Below are positions 7,671-13,978 of a stretch of 21,514 bases of DNA, piece after piece. The notes under the pieces were generated by a model. That model did not search any database and was not told where the DNA came from. It saw only the letters and a program-made list of their open reading frames with translations. Numbering within the stretch: position 1 is the first letter of the stretch; each line of letters opens with the position of its first letter. Source of the DNA: CAZTVF01 sp964616985 (lineage in GTDB: Bacteria; Planctomycetota; Phycisphaerae; SM23-33); NCBI GenBank assembly GCA_964616985.1, contig CAZTVF010000091.1, forward strand, positions 1 through 21,514, read 5' to 3'. Both the position numbers and the translations under genes were made by a program.

Positions 7671-9473
7671 CTACAGCGACACCTCGTACGCCTGCAGCAC
7701 CACCTGCCCGACGGGGCCCACAATATTGTGCACCGGCGTCGCGTCGCGGAGGAAGGTCACCTTCGACCTCAGCGCCTCGGCGTGCGCGGGCGGCAGGAAG
7801 AACAGCACGCGATCCTTTCTGCCGTTCTGCTGCAGTTCCTGCACCAATGCCGGCCAGTAGGAGTTGTTCATGAACGCGATCTTTCCGAGCAGGATGTGGC
7901 TGTCCCACTCGTACCCCGGCGGCAGCGGGAGGATCAGCGGATTGCGGAAGGCGTGGTACTTGTCCAGTTCGGCCGTGGCGATGATGTGCCGATCGGCAAA
8001 CCACTGCTGCGGTGGGTAGTCCAGCCCGATCAGCGCCGTCAGGAACGGCATGTTCATGTGGTACGAGTCGTAGAACACCGCGTCATAGTCGTTCAGCCGC
8101 GGCCGCAGCCACTGGCTCGCCTGCAGCACGTCGGTCTGGAAACTGTGGTAGATCATCGAGCGGCGGTTGAAGTCGCCGTAGAAGACCTTCAGATATCGCA
8201 CGTTGAGGAAGGCCGCGGAGGCGACCATCACCGCGGCCGCGGCGTACAGCGCGGGCCGCTTCTTTCGCCATAGCCACTCGCCCGCCGACCACGCGCCCAG
8301 CGCCGCCAGCAGCACCAGCGCCGGCAGGCCCACGAGCGTTCGCAAGGCGTGCAGGCTGCTCTCGCTGCCGGGATTGTGCTGCGTGATGCAATCGGGGATC
8401 GGGTACAGCAGCAGCCAGACCAGCAGCACGCGGGCGGCGCGCCTGCGCCGCAGGCCGGTGACGAGGAAGCCTGCCCCCAGCACCATCAGCGGCAGCGAGT
8501 ACCAGTGGAACAACCCCTGGCCGGGCGGCGACTGCAGTTCGTAGAGGTCGCCGCGATCGAAGAGGAAGTCGGGGCCGAAGTGTGCGGGGTAGCGTTCGGC
8601 CACCTTGGAGACCTTCTCGCCGAACGTGTCCTGCTCGCTCCAGATCTTGGTGCTGCCGCCGCGCTTGTTCATGCCCGGGTCGGTCATGTGCTTGTAGACC
8701 AGCGGGCCGAACGTCACCGCCATCGCCAGGGCGAACGCCCCGACCGCCGCGCGGCCGCGAGGGGTTTTGAGCGTCGCCACCAGCGGCCGCCACAGCACCA
8801 CCGCCGTCGCCAGCAGCATCAGCGGCAGGAACAGCCGCACGACGGGGTAACCATAGCACGCGACGCCCGCGGCCAGCCCGGCCAGTCCCGCCAGCAGCGG
8901 GCGCGGCTTTCGGTCCTGCGAGTCGTCGAGCGGGAAACCCGCCCACAGCAGAATCGCGATGGGCAACAGCACCAGCGTGGGCACCAGCGTCGCCTCGTGC
9001 GCCCATCGGCTCTGCTGGATGTGCCAGGGATTGAAGGCCATGATCGCCGCGGCGAGCAGCCCCGCGCCGTGGCTGAACAACCTCGCCCCCACCAGGTACA
9101 CCAGCAGCACGGCCAGGACGCCCGAGAAGGCCGAGGAGAACCTCGCGACCTCGACGCTGAGGCCGCCGACGGCCTGGAACGGGATGAGGTAGTACAGCTG
9201 CAGCGTGCTGCGGTTGCCGCCGAAGCACTTGCTGTAGAAGATCGGCCAGCGGTCGCCGACCTGGTCCATGCCGGTCTTGAGCATGCTCCAGGCGTCCCAG
9301 ATATTCTGGCCTTCGTCCTGGCTCATGCCCGGGGGCGACTGGCTGAGGTTGACCATCCGCAGCGCCGCAGCCGCCGCCAGGATGACCAGCAGGATCATGA
9401 TCGCCATGCGACGGCTTGGCGCCGGCGCCGACGGTATCGCCAGGACAGGCTTGGGATCTGGTTTCTTGGCCAT
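7671..9473 (-). CDS. GT-C fold (ArnT/PMT-like) membrane glycosyltransferase
   Basis: 600 residues. Polytopic membrane enzymes of this class move a sugar from a polyprenyl-phosphate donor to a lipid, glycan or protein acceptor on the outer face of the inner membrane. After a cytoplasmic Pro/Lys-rich start, span 1 lies at about 23-42. The first extracytoplasmic loop holds PPGMSQDEGQNIWDA, with the Asp53-Glu54 pair that marks the GT-C catalytic site. Many further hydrophobic spans follow, including HGAGLLAAAIMAFNPWHIQQ, a typical ArnT/PMT segment. The last third (from about 440) is a soluble domain with YDAVFYDSYHMNMPFL. The ATG at 9473 has no Shine-Dalgarno site; a predicted promoter ends right in front of it. 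It is first in the murI operon. The acceptor is unknown. Confidence 0.85.
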   Translation of the reverse strand: MAKKPDPKPVLAIPSAPAPSRRMAIMILLVILAAAAALRMVNLSQSPPGMSQDEGQNIWDAWSMLKTGMDQVGDRWPIFYSKCFGGNRSTLQLYYLIPFQAVGGLSVEVARFSSAFSGVLAVLLVYLVGARLFSHGAGLLAAAIMAFNPWHIQQSRWAHEATLVPTLVLLPIAILLWAGFPLDDSQDRKPRPLLAGLAGLAAGVACYGYPVVRLFLPLMLLATAVVLWRPLVATLKTPRGRAAVGAFALAMAVTFGPLVYKHMTDPGMNKRGGSTKIWSEQDTFGEKVSKVAERYPAHFGPDFLFDRGDLYELQSPPGQGLFHWYSLPLMVLGAGFLVTGLRRRRAARVLLVWLLLYPIPDCITQHNPGSESSLHALRTLVGLPALVLLAALGAWSAGEWLWRKKRPALYAAAAVMVASAAFLNVRYLKVFYGDFNRRSMIYHSFQTDVLQASQWLRPRLNDYDAVFYDSYHMNMPFLTALIGLDYPPQQWFADRHIIATAELDKYHAFRNPLILPLPPGYEWDSHILLGKIAFMNNSYWPALVQELQQNGRKDRVLFFLPPAHAEALRSKVTFLRDATPVHNIVGPVGQVVLQAYEVSL

Positions 9474-9479
9474 GGGTGC

Positions 9480-9508
9480 AAACTAAACAAAGGAAGTACG
9501 CAAGTCAA
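9480..9508 (-). promoter_or_regulatory. Predicted promoter giving a leaderless glycosyltransferase/murI operon transcript
   Basis: Minus strand: TTGACT (9508-9503), a 17-base spacer, then TAGTTT (9485-9480). The expected start point, six or seven bases on, falls at or next to the A of the ATG at 9473. This agrees with the lack of a ribosome binding site. The -10 is a weak match, so the call depends on the combination. Confidence 0.5.
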
Positions 9509-9522
9509 TGGATGGCGGCGTG

Positions 9523-9630
9523 GCACCTGCATCTCGCCCGTGCCCTCTTCCCGTAGCACGGGCATCTTGCCCGTGCGTCCCACGGGCGTCTCGCCCGTGG
9601 CTCTTTCCGTTGTACGCGTCTCGCCCGTGG
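9523..9630. repeat. Tandem palindromic repeats (CACGGGC-atctt-GCCCGTG type)
   Basis: Four related units lie in a row. Two are perfect 8-bp hairpins with 5-base loops: GCACGGGC-atctt-GCCCGTGC (9556-9576) and CCACGGGC-gtctc-GCCCGTGG (9580-9600). The flanking units at 9523-9543 and about 9610-9630 keep the right arm and loop but have decayed left arms. Spacing between units is 24-33 bases. This block fills most of the divergent intergenic region between the glycosyltransferase and methyltransferase genes. The remaining bases to 9800 hold nothing that I recognise. Confidence 0.8.
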
Positions 9631-9800
9631 CCTCTGCGTTCTACCGGCGGCTTGTCGTTCGGCGCTGTCAGATCTGGGTGGCGCCTGAGGCTTCTACAGC
9701 GGCGAAAAGCGAGCGATAGCCGGCCGCTGGATTCTCCGTGCCTTCCTGTGCGTGCAACTCAAAGGCAGATGCGCCCGTTGCGCTGTGAGCAACACCCCCC

Positions 9801-9829
9801 TTGTCTGCGCACGCGTCGCACTCTATACT
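9801..9829 (+). promoter_or_regulatory. Predicted promoter for the methyltransferase, near-leaderless
   Basis: TTGTCT (9801-9806), a 17-base spacer, then TATACT (9824-9829). Transcription would begin near 9836, only about five bases before the ATG at 9841. No Shine-Dalgarno site is present upstream of that ATG. Confidence 0.6.
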
Positions 9830-9840
9830 GGCTCTTTCCG

Positions 9841-10725
9841 ATGACAGACACCGACCCTAATACCCCTGTCGTTGCGCCGGTCCAGCTGGAAAACCAGCCG
9901 GACGGTTCGGTCGCGCACAGCCTGGCCCTGCTCTCGACGGTGTATCACTACAACCATTGGATCTTCGAGACGCTGCGGAACTTCATCGGTTCCCGCGTGC
10001 TGGAGGTGGGCGCGGGCGTGGGCAACATCACGCAGTTCCTGCTCAACCAGGACCGCGTCGCATGCCTGGAGCCCTTCGACGATTACCGTCGGTACCTCGT
10101 CGACCGCTTCAAGAACCACCTCAACGTGCAGGTGTACCCCCAGGGCATCGAGCAGGTCCCCGACGCCACGCTGCCGCCGGGGCAGTTCGATTCCGTCCTG
10201 TGCATCAACGTGCTGGAACACATCGCCGACGACGTCGACGCCCTCAAACGTATGCGGCAGCTGGCCGCGCCCGGCGGACGCGTCATCGTCTTCGTGCCCG
10301 CACTGCCCTGCATCTACGGCCGCATGGACAAGGCGATGGGCCACCACCGCCGCTACACACTGTCGTCGCTGCGGCAGGCCTTCATCGCCGCGGGCCTGAG
10401 GCCGCTCAAGGGGCGTTACATGAACATGATCGGCGCCCCCGCGTGGTGGTGGCAAGGCCGCGCCCGCGGCAAAGACAAACTTTCCGCCCCCGCCACCCGC
10501 GCCTTCGACCGTCTCGTGCCCATCCTCTCCGCCATCGAACGCCTGATATGGGTGCCTTTCGGGCAATCCGTCTACCTCGTAGGTCAGGCGTCGGAACTGC
10601 CGCGGAGCACAGGTCCTGCGGAGTGTTGGTTATCCGATTCGGTTACCCAGGCACGCAATAGGTTGTTTGCGTATCTTAATGGCCAGCGAGTGGGAATCGG
10701 TAGTAAGGAGTCGATGCAAGAATGG
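9841..10725 (+). CDS. Class I SAM-dependent methyltransferase, 3' end lost in assembly gap
   Basis: A cytoplasmic methyltransferase with a Rossmann fold. Motif I is LEVGAGVGN (residues 54-62), the acidic end of strand 2 is CLEPFDDYR, and the post-motif region FDSVLCINVLEHIADD (about 121-137) is typical of Methyltransf_11/23 members. PGGRVIVFVPA matches motif III, and MGHHRRYTLSSLRQAF is common in members acting on glycans or lipids. The recognisable domain ends near residue 250 (FGQSVYLVGQA, about 10590). The frame then stays open through unrecognised sequence into the ten Ns at 10726. Beyond the gap the same frame runs on to a stop at 10932, antisense to the glycosylase gene, so the true end is not known. 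The start at 9841 rests on the promoter and motif position; there is no ribosome site. Substrate unknown. Confidence 0.82.
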
Positions 10726-10735
10726 NNNNNNNNNN
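10726..10735. other. Assembly gap (10 Ns)
   Basis: Exactly ten N characters, a common placeholder length for a scaffold join of unknown size. The flanking bases on the right begin a short repeat-rich stretch (10787-10819), which may explain the failed assembly. Confidence 0.99.
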
Positions 10736-10786
10736 ATTGGCGTAGCGAGGGCGGGTACTTGGACAAGAGTCGACAGTCGTTACGCA

Positions 10787-10819
10787 CAATCGGCAATCGT
10801 CAATTGGCAATCGGCAATT
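10787..10819. repeat. Short tandem CAATCGG/CAATTGG-type repeats next to the gap
   Basis: Four near-identical 6-7 base words in a row (CAATCGG, CAATCGT, CAATTGG, CAATCGG, then CAATTC) lie between the assembly gap and the 3' end of the glycosylase gene. A similar word repeat (CCTATTG twice) occurs at about 16440-16455. Non-coding; possible cause of the assembly break. Confidence 0.6.
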
Positions 10820-10820
10820 C

Positions 10821-11495
10821 TTACTCTTCCATTCCCGCGAAGCGATCGTGCGGGAAGCTTTCGAGCGGGCATCCTTCACACTTGGCCACCGGCCGGCAGA
10901 AGGTCTTGCCGACCATGACCAGTTGGGCGTGATAGTCGTTCCAGAGCTCGATGTCGGTGGGCAGGTTGGACTCGAAGAGTTCCTTGATGGTCTCGTAATC
11001 GTCCTCGCGCGCGATCACGCCGTGGCGCAGCATGATGCGGTATGTGTAGGCATCCACGACGAACGTGGGCTTGCGGGCGGCGTAGAGGATCATGGCGTCG
11101 GCGGTCTCGCGCCCGATGCCGTTGATCGAAAGCAGTTCCTCTCGCAGCGACGAAACGGAGCGGTTGAGAAACTTCTCGATGTCCTCGCCGCTGTGCTCGT
11201 GCACGCGGGCGAGGAAGTTCTTGAGTCTCTTGGCCTTGATGTTGAAATAGCCCGCGGGCTTGATCAGCTCGGCCAGGCGGTCGTGCGGCATCTCGTGCAG
11301 GGCCGTCACGCCCATCGCGCCGGCGGCCTGGAGGTTGGCCAGGGCCTTCACCACGTTGCCCCAGTTGGTGTTCTGCGTGAGGATGGCGCCCAGGCAGATC
11401 TCCAGCGGCGTCTCGCCCGGCCACCACGCCTGGTGGCCGAACCGCTGGTGCATCGCCTTGTACATCTCCATCAGTCTCTGCGAGGTGCCTGGCAT
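10821..11495 (-). CDS. HhH-GPD DNA glycosylase, MagIII-like (endonuclease III superfamily)
   Basis: 224 residues, close to Helicobacter MagIII, a 3-methyladenine DNA glycosylase. Shared marks are AWWPGETPLEICLGAILTQN (residues 23-42), KPAGYFNIKAKRL (79-91) and the helix-hairpin-helix INGIGRETADAMILYAA (124-140). The catalytic Asp148 lies in FVVDAYTYR. At the position of the endonuclease III lyase lysine there is Glu130, so it is probably a monofunctional glycosylase without AP-lyase activity. The C-terminus has Cys200, Cys206 and Cys209 (CRPVAKCEGCP) but no fourth cysteine where the iron-sulfur loop needs one. The ATG is one base after the stop of the alpha-galactosidase gene (TAG-C-ATG), so the two are co-transcribed and probably coupled. 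Role: base excision repair of alkylated bases. Confidence 0.87.
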   Translation of the reverse strand: MPGTSQRLMEMYKAMHQRFGHQAWWPGETPLEICLGAILTQNTNWGNVVKALANLQAAGAMGVTALHEMPHDRLAELIKPAGYFNIKAKRLKNFLARVHEHSGEDIEKFLNRSVSSLREELLSINGIGRETADAMILYAARKPTFVVDAYTYRIMLRHGVIAREDDYETIKELFESNLPTDIELWNDYHAQLVMVGKTFCRPVAKCEGCPLESFPHDRFAGMEE

Positions 11496-11496
11496 G

Positions 11497-13419
11497 CTAT
11501 TTCTCGAAATCTACGTGCCAGCGGACGGTGGCCGACTGCTCCTCGTTCAGCGTCAGCACGGCCAGCTCGCCCTGGCGGGCCAAACCCTTGGTGGCCACGC
11601 GCCAGCCGGCCGGAACGTGGATGCGGACGCGGTAAGGGTCGCCGCCGACCACGTCGGCTGCGCCCGAAAGCCGCCCCTTCTTCTCGTCCCACTTGATGGA
11701 TGCGGCGTCGTCGGCACCCTGCGTGATGTGGCGGCTGGTGCCGACAAACTGCGGCCGCCCCAGGTCGGGCCAGATCGCCACGACGCGGCAGGCCGTCGTG
11801 GGCACTTCCAGCGTGCGTGCGCCCTCGCCCGCATACAGCAGCGTGCCGCTCCAGGCGTCGATCCAGATGTACCGCCCCTCGGGCAGGCCCAGGCGCTTGG
11901 GCGAGATCTCCAGCGTCGCGTTGCGTTTCTCGTCCCAGTTGAACAGGGCCACCACGTCCCACTCGCCCACGCCGGCCTTGCGGACCTTCACGTCGAAGAT
12001 GCGGGGCCGGTTCACGCCGTCCAGCGGGTACAGCTCCATCGGGCGGATGTCGGCCACCGGGAAGATGCGGCGGAGGATCTCCACCCGGTCGGCGGGCAGT
12101 TCGTGCATGATGTCGCTGGCCATGAGGAGCTGGCCGGTGACGGCCACCAGCGTCGCCCACACGCGGCCCTGCTCGAAGGTGAGCGGGTCGCGGACGCACA
12201 CGACGTCAGGGTCGGTGTAGAACGCGACCGTGTTGAGGTACAGATGCTGCATGGTCGATGTGATCGCCTGCTGCATGCCCGCCCAGTTGGTGTGCACGTC
12301 GCCGCCGATGCGGATGCCCTCGCAAAGGCCCGCCGACGTCCACCCGTGGCCGCAGTTGAGCAGGAAGCGGCTGCCGCCCATGACGCCCCGCATCGCTTCC
12401 AGGCCCGCGCGGTACGCCCGCGGCCCGTCGAGTGAGGGGTCGGCCAGGCGCTTGCGGTGCTCGTCGTAGAAACTCGCGACCATCGCCTGCGCGTCGATCT
12501 TGACGTAGTCGTACCCCCACTGGTCGCACAGCATCTCGAAGAGCTTCTTGATGTATTCCTGCCCGACGGCGCCGGTGGCGTCGATGAAGTAGCGGCCGGA
12601 CCACTCGAACATCCGCTCGGGCACGGGCATCCATTCGTAGTCCAGCGGGGTCGCGCGTTCGCCGGGGCTGGTGCCGTCGGGGCGATGGACGAACAGCTCG
12701 GGCCGCGACTTGTACAGCTCCGTATCGCTCTGTGTGAACGGGATGCACCAGATGCCCGGCCGCATGCCCTTGGCGCGGATGTAGTCGGAAATCCACTTCA
12801 TGCCCTGCGGGAAGTCCTTTTCGCAGGTGACGAACCAGTCGCGATTGGTGCCGAAGTCGCAGCCACGGCCCTGCCAGCCGTCGTCGATCTGCACCCAGTC
12901 GCAGCCGAAGGGGCGGAGGTTTTCGGCCAGCCAGTCGGTGTTCTTGACGGTGGCTTCTTCGGTGATGCCCAGGCCGTAGCAGTACCACGAGCACCAGCCG
13001 GCGGGCGGGCGAGGAAAGAACCGCCGGTCCATCGGCTGGAACCAGGGCAGGTTGCGGTGCAGCTTGAGGTAGTCGGGAATGACGCGGATCTGCAAGGGCC
13101 CGCCGCACGACACCCCGAACGCGCCGCGCCCGCCGGGGAGGGGCTCGATGCACAGGTCGTCGGCGTGCATCACGATCGCCAGGTCCTTGGCGGGGCTGTA
13201 GACCGCGTTGCACAGCGCACTGGTGGCCGGGCCGATCGACAGCTGCACCACGTCGCGGTCGGAGGGCTGCTCGACGCGGCAGACCATGCCGTCGCGCAGG
13301 CCCTTGAGGCGGGCGGTGACGCCGCCGGCGGCCTGGACGAACCAGCCGCCGGCCGAGGGTTGTGCGGCAAGCGAGCTGCCATCCGGCGCGGTGATATCGG
13401 ACAAGGGGCAAGCCTTCAT
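11497..13419 (-). CDS. Alpha-galactosidase-like glycoside hydrolase (clan GH-D, GH36/GH27 type)
   Basis: 640 residues with no signal peptide, so probably cytoplasmic. Clan GH-D retaining enzymes cut alpha-galactosides and related sugars. Domain order: an N-terminal beta region (to about 135), then the TIM barrel starting at RPPAGWCSWYCYG with VQIDDGWQ (Asp179-Asp180). The predicted nucleophile is Asp309 in YDYVKIDAQ and the acid/base is Asp374 in IRIGGDVHTNW. The C-terminal beta domain reads VVALFNWDEKRNATLEI, with a further beta region ending at WHVDFEK. The ATG at 13419 is chosen for AGGAGA seven bases upstream. A TTGACA promoter lies at 13448-13476. The glycosylase gene follows directly. 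The exact sugar cannot be read from the sequence; raffinose-synthase-like enzymes share this fold. Confidence 0.88.
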   Translation of the reverse strand: MKACPLSDITAPDGSSLAAQPSAGGWFVQAAGGVTARLKGLRDGMVCRVEQPSDRDVVQLSIGPATSALCNAVYSPAKDLAIVMHADDLCIEPLPGGRGAFGVSCGGPLQIRVIPDYLKLHRNLPWFQPMDRRFFPRPPAGWCSWYCYGLGITEEATVKNTDWLAENLRPFGCDWVQIDDGWQGRGCDFGTNRDWFVTCEKDFPQGMKWISDYIRAKGMRPGIWCIPFTQSDTELYKSRPELFVHRPDGTSPGERATPLDYEWMPVPERMFEWSGRYFIDATGAVGQEYIKKLFEMLCDQWGYDYVKIDAQAMVASFYDEHRKRLADPSLDGPRAYRAGLEAMRGVMGGSRFLLNCGHGWTSAGLCEGIRIGGDVHTNWAGMQQAITSTMQHLYLNTVAFYTDPDVVCVRDPLTFEQGRVWATLVAVTGQLLMASDIMHELPADRVEILRRIFPVADIRPMELYPLDGVNRPRIFDVKVRKAGVGEWDVVALFNWDEKRNATLEISPKRLGLPEGRYIWIDAWSGTLLYAGEGARTLEVPTTACRVVAIWPDLGRPQFVGTSRHITQGADDAASIKWDEKKGRLSGAADVVGGDPYRVRIHVPAGWRVATKGLARQGELAVLTLNEEQSATVRWHVDFEK

Positions 13420-13447
13420 TCGTTCATCTCCTGGATTGGGTGCCACG

Positions 13448-13476
13448 ATTCGAGCATGACCCGCGGCGTCTGTCAA
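13448..13476 (-). promoter_or_regulatory. Predicted promoter for the alpha-galactosidase/glycosylase pair
   Basis: Minus strand: a perfect TTGACA (13476-13471), 17 bases, then TCGAAT (13453-13448), four of six to consensus. The start point would be near 13441, about 22 bases before the ATG. It sits back to back with the plus-strand promoter at 13492-13519. Confidence 0.5.
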
Positions 13477-13491
13477 CGGCCATCACCGCCC

Positions 13492-13519
13492 TTGCATGCT
13501 CGCGTCGCAAACCTATAAT
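13492..13519 (+). promoter_or_regulatory. Predicted sigma70-type promoter for the 114-residue protein
   Basis: TTGCAT (13492-13497), a 16-base spacer, then a perfect TATAAT (13514-13519). The leader would be about 50 bases, with GCAGGAGA (13562-13569) seven bases before the ATG at 13577. The best -10 element in the window. Confidence 0.65.
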
Positions 13520-13576
13520 GACCCCTGTCGCACTTCCGAAATCGAACGGGCATTGCATTAACGCAGGAGATTTTCC

Positions 13577-13921
13577 ATGGCCGAGGCCTCCAAACTTCCC
13601 GACGAAGAACCCATTTCCATGGATGACGATACGCCGCTGCCGCAGACGGCCAACGCCCCGTCGGCCGGCAAGGCGCTTGGCGGCCTGAAGATCCAGTCGA
13701 CGGCTGAACTCAAACGCCCGCTGAATGTCACCGGGGCCGGCGCGACGCGGCTGAAGGTGTTCCATTCGAAGATCGCCGTCTCGTCGCTGGAGTTCATGGA
13801 GACGCAGATCAACCAGTGGATCGACGGCAGCAAGATCGAGGTCAAGAGCGTCGGCCAGGTCATCGGCACGATGGAAGGCAAGATCGCCGTCCCCAGCGTC
13901 ATCGTCTTCGTCTGGTATTGA
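13577..13921 (+). CDS. Conserved-looking small cytoplasmic protein of unknown function
   Basis: 114 residues; I do not recognise a named family. Residues 1-55 are acidic and probably disordered (PDEEPISMDDDTPLPQT). The folded part, from about residue 60, runs RLKVFHSKIAVSSLEFMETQ, then INQWIDGSKIEVKSVGQVIG, and ends GKIAVPSVIVFVWY. This suggests a compact alpha/beta unit: helix over IEFM-type residues, then strands that finish at the C-terminus. There is no signal peptide or membrane span. A strong promoter and ribosome site precede it, and it is convergent with the six-hairpin glycosidase. It is likely a real, well-expressed gene. Confidence 0.72.
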   Translation: MAEASKLPDEEPISMDDDTPLPQTANAPSAGKALGGLKIQSTAELKRPLNVTGAGATRLKVFHSKIAVSSLEFMETQINQWIDGSKIEVKSVGQVIGTMEGKIAVPSVIVFVWY

Positions 13922-13978
13922 GGCAGCCGTCCACTGAGGTCGCCCGCCCCGCGATAGCCGGGCCGGCCACGTTCGCCT

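Noticed and set aside
9523..9630. Possible CRISPR array
   Set aside because: Units are palindromes of about 21 bases with very short, unequal spacing (24-33 base period), decayed arms and no cas genes.
8349..9719. Long plus-strand open frame across the GT-C glycosyltransferase
   Set aside because: Its product is Gln/His/Arg-rich with no domain and it runs through the tandem palindromes; the minus strand encodes an intact membrane enzyme.
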